64,000 bases of DNA, taken from contig NZ_JACRWH010000002.1 of the NCBI RefSeq assembly GCF_014306155.1, positions 67,208-131,207 on the forward strand, read 5' to 3'. A model generated the notes under the pieces. That model saw only the letters and a program-made list of their open reading frames with translations, ran no database searches and had not been told where the DNA came from. This DNA is from Holdemanella hominis (GTDB lineage: Bacteria > Bacillota_I > Bacilli_A > Erysipelotrichales > Erysipelotrichaceae). Position numbers and translations under genes: made by a program. Below, piece after piece: positions 1 to 9,051 of the stretch. Each line of letters starts with the position of its first letter. Positions within the stretch are counted from its first letter, which is position 1.

Positions 1-329
1 GCATTGTATTTGTCGATTTTCTTACTGTCTTTATCAATAGAAACTAAGAATACTGTTCCTTCTTTATATCCACTTACACTCATGTTAAAGATATAAACGT
101 TTTTATATTCATAAACCTTTTGAACTGTATTAGAATCCAATGTTGCATCGACCACTTTAAAATCATTTGCGTTCGCATCTGGATACATAGCTAATAATGA
201 TTCTTTTTCTTGTTTTTCATTATTTGCAGCAATAACAGGGGCAGTCATTTGATTCGCAAATGCCAAGGCACCACCTGCAACGGCTGAAACAATAGCCAAG
301 AATAAACCTAAATGTACGATCTTGTTCAT
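1..329 (-). CDS. rnfG: Electron transport complex subunit RnfG (partial, N-terminal part)
   Basis: RnfG is the membrane-anchored, FMN-carrying subunit of the Rnf ion-pumping ferredoxin:NAD+ oxidoreductase. Only about the first 109 residues are present, because the gene runs off the left edge. The protein begins MNKIVHLGLFLAIVSAVAGG, a single N-terminal membrane anchor typical of RnfG/NqrC. The FMN-binding Thr lies outside the window. Its ATG overlaps the rnfD stop by 4 bp (ATGA), so it is translationally coupled and third in the order C-D-G; rnfE, rnfA and rnfB would be expected further left. The assignment rests on the anchor and on position after rnfC and rnfD. Confidence 0.85.
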   Translation of the reverse strand, partial: MNKIVHLGLFLAIVSAVAGGALAFANQMTAPVIAANNEKQEKESLLAMYPDANANDFKVVDATLDSNTVQKVYEYKNVYIFNMSVSGYKEGTVFLVSIDKDSKKIDKYN

Positions 330-1468
330 AGTGTTACCTCCACTGTTTCAACAACAGCTGCAGTTTCAGGAACAGCATCTACCTTTTGAATGGAACTAGC
401 TGCATAGAAGCTTATAGCTAAACCAATCAAAGCTAGACATGCACAAACAATTCTTGATTTTTTTACCAATTCCAATTGTTTTCCATCGAAATAAGATTCG
501 ATCCAAGGTGTAAACATATTCATCAATAAGATGGAATATAAGCATCCTTCTGGAAGATTTGCTTTTAAACGAACTAAAGTTGTTAAAATTGCTGCACCCA
601 TCGCAAATACAACACGACCACTTGCACTTGTTGGACTAGTGACTGGATCTGTCAACATAAATACAGCACCAAAAATAACACCACCTGTTAATAAGTGTAA
701 TAATGGATACCAAATAACAGCTGGAATTCCATGGTATGAATCAATGCCTGTAATAGCCGCTACAACGGCTGTTAATACAAAGATTGTTCCTAAATAAACA
801 ACGGGAACTCTCCAATCAATAATTTGACGAACCGCAAGTACTACACCAATAATCAAAATCAAGATTGAGAATGTTTCACCAATAGATCCAGGATATGTAC
901 CTAAAGCTAGACCTGCAAAGCCTCCATATTGAGACAAGAATGAATCCAATACAGTTGCATTGCTTGGTAACCAATGGTATGTGCTCGCAATCACTGTTGT
1001 TGGTGTTGCTTGTGAAATTAGGCCTACACTCACACCTGTAAAAGCTTGTAGAATCACAGCACGTCCTACAGCTGCAGGGTTAAAGATGTTTTGTCCAAAA
1101 CCACCAAATAATAATTTCGCAAGTACAATTGCGAATACTGTCGCAATAATAACTGCATAACAAGACATATTCACAGGTACCATTAAAGTTAAAATGATAG
1201 CTGTTACCCATCCAAATGAGCTCTTTAAGAAAGTTTTAACATCTTTCTTCATAATCTTTGCGAAAATGGATTCGCAAACGAATGTAGTAATTAAAGAACA
1301 AGCTAATAAAAGAACACAATGTAAAGCAGCACTAGCTCCCCATGCAGAGGCATAGTAAATAACGGCTGCTGCAAACACAACAAGTAAACTTAAAGATAAT
1401 TCTTTCATGATACGTTGTGTTGACAAGTTATTCTTAATGCTTGGACTTACATGAAAAGTAAATTTCAT
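326..1468 (-). CDS. rnfD: Electron transport complex subunit RnfD
   Basis: Polytopic membrane subunit of the Rnf complex, 380 residues, with about nine to ten hydrophobic segments. It carries the NqrB/RnfD signature FNPAAVGRA near residues 129-137. The ISQATPTTV stretch at residues 151-159 resembles the site where ApbE attaches FMN to a Thr, which makes Thr155 the candidate acceptor; that residue choice is inferred from the family motif. A GGGAGG Shine-Dalgarno (SD) site lies 6 bases before the ATG, 11 bp after rnfC. With RnfG it forms the flavin-carrying membrane half of the pump, and the flavin transferase ApbE is encoded divergently at 2909. Confidence 0.92.
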   Translation of the reverse strand: MKFTFHVSPSIKNNLSTQRIMKELSLSLLVVFAAAVIYYASAWGASAALHCVLLLACSLITTFVCESIFAKIMKKDVKTFLKSSFGWVTAIILTLMVPVNMSCYAVIIATVFAIVLAKLLFGGFGQNIFNPAAVGRAVILQAFTGVSVGLISQATPTTVIASTYHWLPSNATVLDSFLSQYGGFAGLALGTYPGSIGETFSILILIIGVVLAVRQIIDWRVPVVYLGTIFVLTAVVAAITGIDSYHGIPAVIWYPLLHLLTGGVIFGAVFMLTDPVTSPTSASGRVVFAMGAAILTTLVRLKANLPEGCLYSILLMNMFTPWIESYFDGKQLELVKKSRIVCACLALIGLAISFYAASSIQKVDAVPETAAVVETVEVTL

Positions 1469-1479
1469 TTGAATCCTCC

Positions 1480-2772
1480 CTACTTTTTCTTAAGCATAAC
1501 AATACGTTTTGCCTTACGAACATTTTCAGTTACATCGATATGAGATGGACAAATATATGTACACATTCCACATTCGATACAACTCATAACGCCACGTTTT
1601 GACATTTCGTCAACGTCATTGGCTTTTAATGCAGCTGTAATTCTTACTGGCTGTAAACCACTTGGACAATGATCACTACATTTACCACAACGTAAACATG
1701 CGATCGCATCATCGTTTGCAGCTGGAAGTACAGTTAATGCATTCATAGCACGATCAACGACGAACATATCATTGACAATGGTTTTACCCATCATAGGTCC
1801 ACCTGAAATCAAGCGGACAGTATCTTGTGTATATCCACCACAAGCTTCGATGATTTCACTAACAGGCATACCAACTGGTACACATACGTTATGAGGATCT
1901 TTTACGCATTCACCACTAACCGTTAGATTCTTTTGTGTGATGGCTTCTCCTTTTTCAAAGGCTTTCGCAATCGCGATGGCACTTGAAGCATTTCCAATGA
2001 TAGCACCCGCTTCTGCAGGTAATCCACCATATTCTTTATGTAATACTTCACGCACTAAAACACGTTCCCAACCCATTGGATACACATCAGGGACTGGACG
2101 AACCTCAACTCCAGCCGCATCTGTCAATACAGATTTTACTTTTTCAATTAAATCTGGGTGAGATTCTTTGATGCAAATGTAAACCATTTTGGCTTCAGCC
2201 ATTTTCTTCATGATTTTTGCACCTGTAACTAAATCTTTGGCATCATCCATGACAGATCGGTAATCGGCTGTGATGTATGGTTCACATTCAACGGCATTGA
2301 TCAAAACATAATCAACTCCATCTGGTTTCATATATTTTACATAGGTTGGGAAACCAGCTCCACCTAAACCAACAATACCTGCATTCTTTACAAAATCAAC
2401 ACACTCTTGGCGAGTAGCACTTTGCCAGTCTAATGGCGCAAAAGATTGAACTTTCGTTTGTTTAAAATTGCATTCAATCACCATGTGATTTTGTGGACGC
2501 AAAGAATTGTGCATACGCTTAACAATTCCTTTGTAAGTTCCAGAAACACTTGAATAAATTGGCACATAAAAACCTGACTTTGTTTCAGCCAGTTTTGTTC
2601 CAACCGATACAGTATCACCCTCTTCGACAAGAATATCAAAGTCTAAAGTACGGCCTGCAACCAAAGGAATATAGACTTCCTTTTTAGGCATAAGATGTAA
2701 TAATTCAGACTTTTCTGTCAATTCTTTTTTACCACGGATATGCTGTCTCATTGGTCCTAAAAATAGTGACAT
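1480..2772 (-). CDS. rnfC: Electron transport complex subunit RnfC
   Basis: Peripheral NADH-side subunit of Rnf. With the start at 2772 it has 430 residues. It contains a GLGGAGFPT nucleotide/FMN-binding loop (Complex I 51-kDa-like fold) and two ferredoxin-type [4Fe-4S] clusters near the C-terminus, with Cys359/362/365/369 and Cys398/401/404/408. An upstream in-frame ATG at 2790 overlaps the SD sequence itself (ATGGGAGGTAGG), so the ATG at 2772, nine bases after GGAGGT, is the better start. It is the first gene of the leftward rnf operon. RnfC passes electrons between NADH and the membrane subunits while Na+ or H+ is pumped. Confidence 0.93.
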   Translation of the reverse strand: MSLFLGPMRQHIRGKKELTEKSELLHLMPKKEVYIPLVAGRTLDFDILVEEGDTVSVGTKLAETKSGFYVPIYSSVSGTYKGIVKRMHNSLRPQNHMVIECNFKQTKVQSFAPLDWQSATRQECVDFVKNAGIVGLGGAGFPTYVKYMKPDGVDYVLINAVECEPYITADYRSVMDDAKDLVTGAKIMKKMAEAKMVYICIKESHPDLIEKVKSVLTDAAGVEVRPVPDVYPMGWERVLVREVLHKEYGGLPAEAGAIIGNASSAIAIAKAFEKGEAITQKNLTVSGECVKDPHNVCVPVGMPVSEIIEACGGYTQDTVRLISGGPMMGKTIVNDMFVVDRAMNALTVLPAANDDAIACLRCGKCSDHCPSGLQPVRITAALKANDVDEMSKRGVMSCIECGMCTYICPSHIDVTENVRKAKRIVMLKKK

Positions 2773-2873
2773 ATAAATCCTACCTCCCATTTATACTTTT
2801 TAATCATAGGCCTTTTTTTTCACAAGTTCAAGAATTTTTTGACAATTTCCCATAATTCAGGTAAGTACTTACA

Positions 2874-2902
2874 TTTACATTAAATGGAAAACATTTTATA
2901 AT
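2874..2902 (+). promoter_or_regulatory. Promoter of apbE, predicted to give a leaderless mRNA
   Basis: TTTACA at 2874-2879 and a perfect TATAAT at 2897-2902 are separated by exactly 17 bp. Seven bases past the -10 box is 2909, the A of the apbE ATG, and no SD is visible before that ATG. Confidence 0.75.
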
Positions 2903-2908
2903 ACTTTT

Positions 2909-3994
2909 ATGCAAAAAAATAAATCCATTCTATCCTGGCTGGTAATATCCGTATGCTTTCTAATCTTTATTAGTTCCGTTATATTCTTTGTTCAAAATAA
3001 AGGTAATGAAACAACAGAAAACCTAAATGTTACATTAACAGATATTGGCTTTGACACGCCCATCACTCTAAATTGCTCATGTTCACAAGCCGATTTTGCC
3101 AAGTATACAAAGATTATAAGAAAGACATTTAAAGAAAACAATAAACGCTTTGACCAGTACCACGCCTATAAAAATATGAATAACCTATATACATTAAATC
3201 ATGAAGCTTATAATCATCCGATTCAAATGGATGAAACCTTTATAGATTGTTTAAAACTAGCCATGCAGATGCAGTCTGAAAACTCACAATTTGATATCAG
3301 CCAAGGTGCACTTTTAAATCTATGGCATGAGGCTAGAGAAAACACGCAAATCCCTCCAAGTGATGACAAGATTCAAGAAGCTTTAAATCATATTGACTTA
3401 GATAAAATTCAAATATCTGGTCATGAAGTATCTTATTTAGATCCAAAACTATCCATCGATCTTGGTGCCATTGCCAAAGGATATACCGCTCAACTTGCCA
3501 AAGAAGCATTAAATAAAGCTGGCCTAACCAATGGATATATCAATGCGGGAGGTAATGTTGTCTTACTTGGCGAAAAAGAAGATGGCACAAATTGGAAGAT
3601 TGGTATTCAAAGTCCAGATGCAAGTGATGCCCTAGTTCAATATTCAACAAAAAAAGCCACTTGTTTAGTTACAAGTGGAGATTACCAAAGATATTTTACA
3701 TATAAGAATAAAAAATATTCCCATATCATTGATCCTAAAACCGGTTATCCTGCAAACTATGTTCGAAGTGTAACCGTCATCACAAAAGATTCAGGCAAGG
3801 CCGACGCCTTAAGTACAACGTTGTTCTGTATGAGTGTTGAAGATGGAAAGAAATATTTATCCACACTGGATTATGATGTACAAGCCATATGGATCGTAGA
3901 TAAAGATAGTGATGTTTCATCGGATTTAGAAACAAAAGATTATAAAATCATCACAACTGATAAAATAAAAAACAGAGTAACTCTTGTCGATTAG
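2909..3994 (+). CDS. apbE: FAD:protein FMN transferase (ApbE family)
   Basis: Transfers FMN from FAD to Thr residues of target flavoproteins outside or across the membrane; RnfD and RnfG, encoded divergently next door, are the obvious targets. The protein has 361 residues with an N-terminal membrane anchor (about 8-28). Family motifs are present: DLGAIAKGY (184-192), NAGGN (212-216), SGDYQR (256-261), HIIDPKTGYP (272-281) and the metal/FAD-site DALSTTLFCM (299-308). Cys56 and Cys58 follow the anchor, but no lipobox is convincing. There is no SD before the ATG, and the promoter spacing predicts a leaderless transcript. Confidence 0.93.
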   Translation: MQKNKSILSWLVISVCFLIFISSVIFFVQNKGNETTENLNVTLTDIGFDTPITLNCSCSQADFAKYTKIIRKTFKENNKRFDQYHAYKNMNNLYTLNHEAYNHPIQMDETFIDCLKLAMQMQSENSQFDISQGALLNLWHEARENTQIPPSDDKIQEALNHIDLDKIQISGHEVSYLDPKLSIDLGAIAKGYTAQLAKEALNKAGLTNGYINAGGNVVLLGEKEDGTNWKIGIQSPDASDALVQYSTKKATCLVTSGDYQRYFTYKNKKYSHIIDPKTGYPANYVRSVTVITKDSGKADALSTTLFCMSVEDGKKYLSTLDYDVQAIWIVDKDSDVSSDLETKDYKIITTDKIKNRVTLVD

Positions 3995-4006
3995 AGTTAC
4001 TCTTTT
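3974..4006. terminator. Bidirectional terminator between apbE and ileS
   Basis: A perfect 11-bp stem (AGAGTAACTCT at 3974-3984, AGAGTTACTCT at 3993-4003) overlaps the apbE stop codon. T runs follow on the plus side, and A runs (U in the minus transcript) precede it, so it can serve both convergent genes. Confidence 0.85.
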
Positions 4007-4016
4007 CATTTACATA

Positions 4017-6743
4017 TTAATCATGTAATACGTGGTTACAACGATCACACAATCCATCTTCATTATCAGATTCAGTATAGTTCCAGCAACGAGGACATAC
4101 ATGACCTGTAGCCTTTTCTACTTGTACCTGACAAACTTCAAATTGTTCTAATTCATCCGTTGTGAATGTGACTTTAGATACAATAAACCATTGTGCTACA
4201 TTACTTAATACACGATCCATAATTTCTTTTTGTGCATCACTTACATGTAATACGACATGTGCTTCTAATGATTTACCAATTAAACCTTCAGCACGTGCAT
4301 TTTCTAATGCTTTGAAGACATCCTTACGAACTTTAAATAATTCTTCCATATCCACTTTGATCTTTTCAACATCAAAATCCAATTCTAGATCTTTGAATGT
4401 CGTTAAGTGAATACTTTCGGCATCAAAGTGCATGTAGTCATTGACTTCTTCACAAGTATGAGCCAAGATTGGAGCCCACAATTTAGTCATCACTTCAACA
4501 GCATTATAAAGTACAGTTTGAACTTGACGACGAACTGGTGCATCTTCTTTTTCAATATAAAGAATGTCCTTCGTGTAATCTAAGTAGTAAGCGGATAATT
4601 CATTTGTCATTAAGTTTGTCAAATATGTAACAACATCGGAGAAACGATATTCATTATAAGCTTTTCTACAGAAATCTACAGCATCTTTTAATTCAGTTAA
4701 AATATATTGATCCAATTCACTTAATTCATTGAAGCTTACACAATCTTTGGCAGTAAATTTTTGATCATCTAAGTTTGCCATTAAGAAACGCAATGTATTA
4801 CGTACTTTACGATAGTTTTCACTGACTTGTTTCAAAATCTTTTGACCCATTGAAACATCCGCTTGATAATCTACGCTACAAGCCCATAAACGTAAGATAT
4901 CTGCACCATATTTCTTTGTGATTTCACTAGGAGCTACGGCATTCCATTGTGATTTAGACATCTTAACTCCCTTTTCGTCCATAACGAAACCATGTGATAA
5001 AACTTGTTTGTATGGAGCTTTACCATGAACGGCAGTACCAACAATCAAACTAGAGTTGAACCAACCACGATATTGGTCACTTCCTTCAAAATATAAGTCA
5101 GCAGGATAGCCCAAACCACGATCCATCATAGCGCCTGTATGACTTGATCCTGAGTCAAACCAAACATCCATAGTATCTGTTTCTTTACGGAAGATACCAT
5201 TTGGTGAATGTTCATTTGTATACCCTTCTGGTAATAAATCTTTAACGTCTCTTTCAAACCAAACGTTTGATCCATATTCACTAACTAACTTGGCTACATG
5301 ATCAAAAATAGCTTGATCCATAATTGGAGTATCGTCTTCTCCATAAATAATAGGAATTGGAACACCCCAAGCACGTTGACGAGAAATACACCAGTCATTA
5401 CGATCAGCAATCATATTGTGCATACGTTGTTCACCCCAAGCAGGTACCCAAGATACAGAGTGAATTTGTTCTAACAGTTCATCACGAATTTGATCAATTG
5501 ACGCAAACCATTGTGTTGTAGCACGGAAAATAATAGGCTTTTTAGTTCGCCAGTCATGTGGATAAGAGTGGGTAATGAATTGAAGTTTTAATAATACACC
5601 CAATTCATCTAATTTTTGAGTAACTGTCTTGTTGGCATCTTCCACATATTGGCCGGCAAGCCATTCACCAACATCATCCATCATGCATCCTTGTGCATCA
5701 ACGTTACAATATACTGGTAAACCATATTTCATACCAATGTTAAAGTCATCCACACCAAATCCAGGTGCTGTATGAACACATCCAGTACCAGCATCAGCTG
5801 TTACGTGATCTCCGCACATCAATAAACTTTCTCTTTCTGGATACAATGGGTGTGTACATGTAATGTATTCGAATTCTTTTCCTTTGAAAGTCTTTAAAAC
5901 ATCACGTTTTTCAACTTCAAACTTATCACATAATTCTTCAACCATGCTTGAAAGCATAATCAATTTTCCCTTTTCTGTATCCACTAATGAATAGTCAAAA
6001 TCAGGATTTACACTAATTCCTAAGTTTGCAGGAATTGTCCAAGGTGTTGTTGTCCAAATCACAAAGTTGCAGTCTGTTTCCAATACACCTTTTCCGTCTT
6101 TAACAGCAAATTTAACATAAATAGTTGGGCTCTTTACATCTTTATATTCAACTTCTGCCTCCGCTAAAGCTGATTCACTACTTGGTGACCAATATACTGG
6201 TTTTAATCCTTTGTAGATTAAACCTTTCATGGCCATCTTTCCAAAGATTTCGATCTGGTGTTTTTCAAAACCCTTTTGAAGAGTGATATATGGATGATCA
6301 TAATCTCCAATCGATCCTAGGCTTAAGAATCCTGCTTTTTGATTGGCTACTTGTTTTAAAGCATAGTCGTAACAGATTTTTCTAAATTCAGCAATTCCCA
6401 TTTTCTTACGGTCATACCCCAATTTAGTCACAGCGGTTTCAATTGGTAAACCATGTGTATCCCATCCTGGAATATATGGTGTGTTGTATCCTTCCATAAA
6501 GTGAGATTTTACAATGACATCTTTTAACACCTTATTTAAGGCATGTCCTAAGTGGATGTCACCATTTGCGTAAGGAGGACCATCATGTAATACAAATGAT
6601 TCTGCTCCTTTTCTTCTTTCTAACATCTTTTCATACAATTTTTCATCTTGCCAGCGTTTTTGGAAACCAGGCTCTTTTTTAGTCAAATTTCCACGCATTT
6701 CAAATGCCGTTTTAGGCATATGAAGTGTTTCTTTGTAGTCCAT
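4017..6743 (-). CDS. ileS: Isoleucyl-tRNA synthetase
   Basis: Class Ia enzyme charging tRNA-Ile, 908 residues, the usual length for the bacterial type. It has the HIGH-type motif DIHLGHAL (residues 62-69), the KMSKS loop (GVKMSKSQWN, about residue 594), a CP1 editing domain between them, and a C-terminal zinc finger built from CPRC and CDRC in the last 30 residues. The SD AAGGAG lies 7 bases before the ATG. It sits downstream of sepF-ylmH, as in the division-gene cluster of many Bacillota, but has its own T-box leader. No divIVA gene lies between ylmH and ileS. Confidence 0.97.
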   Translation of the reverse strand: MDYKETLHMPKTAFEMRGNLTKKEPGFQKRWQDEKLYEKMLERRKGAESFVLHDGPPYANGDIHLGHALNKVLKDVIVKSHFMEGYNTPYIPGWDTHGLPIETAVTKLGYDRKKMGIAEFRKICYDYALKQVANQKAGFLSLGSIGDYDHPYITLQKGFEKHQIEIFGKMAMKGLIYKGLKPVYWSPSSESALAEAEVEYKDVKSPTIYVKFAVKDGKGVLETDCNFVIWTTTPWTIPANLGISVNPDFDYSLVDTEKGKLIMLSSMVEELCDKFEVEKRDVLKTFKGKEFEYITCTHPLYPERESLLMCGDHVTADAGTGCVHTAPGFGVDDFNIGMKYGLPVYCNVDAQGCMMDDVGEWLAGQYVEDANKTVTQKLDELGVLLKLQFITHSYPHDWRTKKPIIFRATTQWFASIDQIRDELLEQIHSVSWVPAWGEQRMHNMIADRNDWCISRQRAWGVPIPIIYGEDDTPIMDQAIFDHVAKLVSEYGSNVWFERDVKDLLPEGYTNEHSPNGIFRKETDTMDVWFDSGSSHTGAMMDRGLGYPADLYFEGSDQYRGWFNSSLIVGTAVHGKAPYKQVLSHGFVMDEKGVKMSKSQWNAVAPSEITKKYGADILRLWACSVDYQADVSMGQKILKQVSENYRKVRNTLRFLMANLDDQKFTAKDCVSFNELSELDQYILTELKDAVDFCRKAYNEYRFSDVVTYLTNLMTNELSAYYLDYTKDILYIEKEDAPVRRQVQTVLYNAVEVMTKLWAPILAHTCEEVNDYMHFDAESIHLTTFKDLELDFDVEKIKVDMEELFKVRKDVFKALENARAEGLIGKSLEAHVVLHVSDAQKEIMDRVLSNVAQWFIVSKVTFTTDELEQFEVCQVQVEKATGHVCPRCWNYTESDNEDGLCDRCNHVLHD

Positions 6744-6763
6744 ACTTTATCTCCTTTTCCAAA

Positions 6764-6965
6764 TAAAAAAAACGTCCTTATAAAAGGACGTAATAAACAC
6801 GCGGTACCACCTTAATTCATAGTTTTCACTATGCACTTTCATGAGATAACGGCTCAACCGGATCAAACTACTATCATTTCATAAGATCAGCTCAAAAGGG
6901 ATACCTTAATTCTTATTCATACAATGTTTCACCAAAACTCATTGCTCTCTACAATCCTAACGAAT
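6764..6965 (-). promoter_or_regulatory. T-box riboswitch, Ile-specific, upstream of ileS
   Basis: The minus strand carries the T-box core AAGGTGGTACCGCG (6800-6813). It is followed by a terminator with stem ACGTCCTT/AAGGACGT (6772-6791) and a U tract. The Stem I start reads AGAGAGC. In the specifier-loop position the triplet AUC (complement of 6900-6902) fits tRNA-Ile, the substrate of the downstream gene. Uncharged tRNA-Ile is expected to stabilise the antiterminator. Confidence 0.93.
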
Positions 6966-6986
6966 AAAGGCGTGTCTTTATCTTAG

Positions 6987-7727
6987 CTAAATATATTGAT
7001 CAAAGTTCAAAACAAGTCTACCCTTTTTTGTGGTAGAAACCACTTCTTTAAACTGGAATCGACCTGTCTTTCTGATTGACACGAAATCATTATTGCACAA
7101 TTGTAAATTTTGTTCAAGTACCACATCATTAACTTTCACAAATCCTGCATGAATCTTTTTTAACGCTTCACTTCTAGAACAATGTGACAATTGCGCAACT
7201 ACACTATCTAAACGTAAACTGCTGCACATAACATGTATTTCTTTTTTGTTATTTTCCGTAATGATATAGTCTAAACACTCTTCAAAATGAACTGTACACT
7301 TACCAATCTGCGTACAATTGTCAATGATATATTTTGAAATCTTTTCTTTACAAAAGATATATAGATTCTCTTTTTGCACAATCAAATCCCCAATAACACT
7401 TCTTTCAATGCCAGAGTGCATTAAACATCCTAAAAGATCGGAGTGGGTTAATGTTTTAAATTTTGAATTGTATGTGGCATGTAGACAAACGCAATCACTA
7501 AAGCCCTCATACCCTTCAGGTATAAAACATGCGATCTTTCTTTCTGCATTCTCGTACCCACCATCAAAAACAAGACATATATTTTTGGGCACCATGCTTT
7601 GAAGAATGTTCTGTTCAGAAATCGATAAAAAATAGGTCATGATCGGCCTATTTTGTTTTTGAAAGATACGAATTTGATCTTTCATCTGCGAAATAAACAC
7701 CTCATGACCTACCATAAATGAGCTCAT
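6987..7727 (-). CDS. ylmH: YlmH-type S4-domain RNA-binding protein
   Basis: About 246 residues with a C-terminal S4 RNA-binding domain (SSLRLDSVVAQLSHCSRSEA, then KIHAGFVKVN). The rest matches YlmH, a protein encoded next to sepF in Bacillota and implicated in ribosome quality control and stalled-ribosome handling. It follows sepF by 12 bp in the same direction, so they are probably co-transcribed. The start is uncertain: neither the ATG at 7727 nor the in-frame ATG at 7715 has a good SD. The ileS T-box begins just after its stop. Confidence 0.85.
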   Translation of the reverse strand: MSSFMVGHEVFISQMKDQIRIFQKQNRPIMTYFLSISEQNILQSMVPKNICLVFDGGYENAERKIACFIPEGYEGFSDCVCLHATYNSKFKTLTHSDLLGCLMHSGIERSVIGDLIVQKENLYIFCKEKISKYIIDNCTQIGKCTVHFEECLDYIITENNKKEIHVMCSSLRLDSVVAQLSHCSRSEALKKIHAGFVKVNDVVLEQNLQLCNNDFVSIRKTGRFQFKEVVSTTKKGRLVLNFDQYI

Positions 7728-7739
7728 TAAAAGTAATTA

Positions 7740-8171
7740 TTAGTCTTCATCTTCGAAGTCGTCTGGACTTCCTAATGAAATAGTTCCTTGTACACCAATT
7801 TCAGCTGGAGAACATAAAATTACGTTTTGACCGATTTTCTGAATTTTTCCATCAAGCGCATAAACAACACCTGTTAAGAAATCAATTGTACGTTGTGCAT
7901 AATCACGATCTAGCTTGTGTAAGTTAACTACTACAGCACGACCTTCTTTTAAGCGTTGTCCTACTTCTTCAGCTTCTCCAAAGCTTCTTGGTTCAAACAA
8001 TACCATTTTTGTATTTGAATTCAAAGAAGTTGCGTTCGTACGAGTTTTTGGTCTCTCATAACGACTTTGAGGTTCTACTTCTTCTACCTTTTCAGCTTGT
8101 GGTGCTTCTTGATAATCATCATCTTCTTCGATTGGAGCAACGAAGTCTTTTACTTTATCCATAAATCCCAT
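7740..8171 (-). CDS. sepF: Cell division protein SepF
   Basis: Membrane-binding, FtsZ-bundling division protein. With the ATG at 8171 it has 143 residues. The N-terminus MGFMDKVKDFV is the short amphipathic membrane anchor. An acidic linker (residues 14-30) and the SepF core (MVLFEPRSFGEAEEV, then VVVNLHKLDRDYAQRTIDFL) follow. An in-frame upstream ATG at 8195 is rejected because AAGGAGG sits 8 bases before the ATG at 8171. Upstream there is an extended -10 (TGCTATAAT, -10 at 8197-8202) with TTGAAT at 16 bp, so sepF-ylmH has its own promoter. Confidence 0.93.
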   Translation of the reverse strand: MGFMDKVKDFVAPIEEDDDYQEAPQAEKVEEVEPQSRYERPKTRTNATSLNSNTKMVLFEPRSFGEAEEVGQRLKEGRAVVVNLHKLDRDYAQRTIDFLTGVVYALDGKIQKIGQNVILCSPAEIGVQGTISLGSPDDFEDED

Positions 8172-8253
8172 GGGAAAAACCTCCTTAACGAACATAATTA
8201 TAGCACAAAGAATAACTTATTCAAACTTATATTCTTTTTTTTCTTTCAGAACA

Positions 8254-8280
8254 AAAGACATGCCATTTTGACATGTCTTT
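8254..8280 (-). terminator. Terminator after hpf
   Basis: A 9-bp stem AAAGACATG/CATGTCTTT with a 9-base loop lies directly beyond the hpf stop. The U tract is short (TTTT). Confidence 0.65.
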
Positions 8281-8287
8281 CACGCGT

Positions 8288-8821
8288 TTATTCTGTTTCA
8301 ATCAAGCCATAGCCACCATCATGACGTTTGTAGCAAACGGCAATCTTATTTGTTTCATCATCTGTATAAATGAAGAAATCGTGTCCTAATAATTCCATTT
8401 TCATGATGGCTTCATCTAAGCTCATTTCCTTTGGAACGATAGATTTAGTACGAACTACTTCGTCATCATCTACATCTTCATCATTAAATAATTCATGATC
8501 TAAGAAAGCTTCCGCAAGTGATTCTTTATTTTTACGTGTTAAACGTGTTTTTGTTCTACGAATTTGATCTTCCAATTTATCTACAGCACGATCAATAGCT
8601 GCATATAAATCGTCATCTACAACCTCGGCACGTAGAATCGCATAACGTGTTGGGATTGTAACTTCAATTTTTTGTTTTGTTGGATATGTACGAACCAAGA
8701 CATTCGCTACATCATCCTCTCTGATAATGAAGTACTTTGTTAAAACATCCAATTTTTTATGGATCTTATCTGAGATTCCCTGAGTTACTGTGATGTTTTT
8801 TCCTACAATATTGACTTTCAT
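8288..8821 (-). CDS. hpf: Ribosome hibernation-promoting factor, long form
   Basis: Binds idle 30S subunits and drives 100S dimer formation in stationary phase. At 177 residues it is the long HPF typical of Bacillota. The N-terminal HPF/RaiA domain (begins MKVNIVGKNITVTQGISDK) has the basic helix around residues 65-100. The acidic linker EDVDDDEV is followed by the dimerising C-terminal domain (MKMELLGHDFFIYTDDETN). AGGAGG lies 6-7 bases before the ATG, and a TATAAT lies upstream near 8870. It is a single-gene unit with its own terminator. Confidence 0.95.
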   Translation of the reverse strand: MKVNIVGKNITVTQGISDKIHKKLDVLTKYFIIREDDVANVLVRTYPTKQKIEVTIPTRYAILRAEVVDDDLYAAIDRAVDKLEDQIRRTKTRLTRKNKESLAEAFLDHELFNDEDVDDDEVVRTKSIVPKEMSLDEAIMKMELLGHDFFIYTDDETNKIAVCYKRHDGGYGLIETE

Positions 8822-8969
8822 ATTATGTACCTCCTATATGATTTGTATTGCTACTTAGATTATAGCACGTTTATTTTGTTTTACATTTTTCGACAAGAAA
8901 TGACAAAAATATAACCAGTTTTGCCAAGGAGGTTGACAAGACACAATGTAACTATTTTCAGAAAATAAC

Positions 8970-8998
8970 TTGCATATTTTCATTGAATGAGCTATAGT
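8970..8998 (+). promoter_or_regulatory. Promoter of the aroF leader
   Basis: TTGCAT (8970-8975) and TATAGT (8993-8998) are 17 bp apart. The predicted start, about 9005, gives a short leader that begins at the SD of the leader ORF. Confidence 0.6.
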
Positions 8999-9015
8999 AT
9001 AGCCAGGTGATTAAC

Positions 9016-9051
9016 ATGAACATTCAATCTACATATTTTTACTTTAGATAG
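9016..9051 (+). CDS. Putative aromatic leader peptide of aroF (MNIQSTYFYFR)
   Basis: An 11-codon ORF with SD AGGTGAT just upstream encodes MNIQSTYFYFR and stops at 9049-9051. Four consecutive codons are Tyr-Phe-Tyr-Phe, immediately before the 5' arm of the first of two hairpins that precede a DAHP synthase gene. This is the arrangement of a ribosome-mediated transcription attenuator that senses charged tRNA-Tyr/Phe. The peptide sequence and layout are seen directly; the mechanism is inferred. Confidence 0.65.
   Translation: MNIQSTYFYFR

Noticed and set aside
531..797. Plus-strand open frame opposite rnfD
   Set aside because: Shadow of rnfD with no SD or family features; similar shadows opposite ileS, leuS, pnp and lepA were also dropped.
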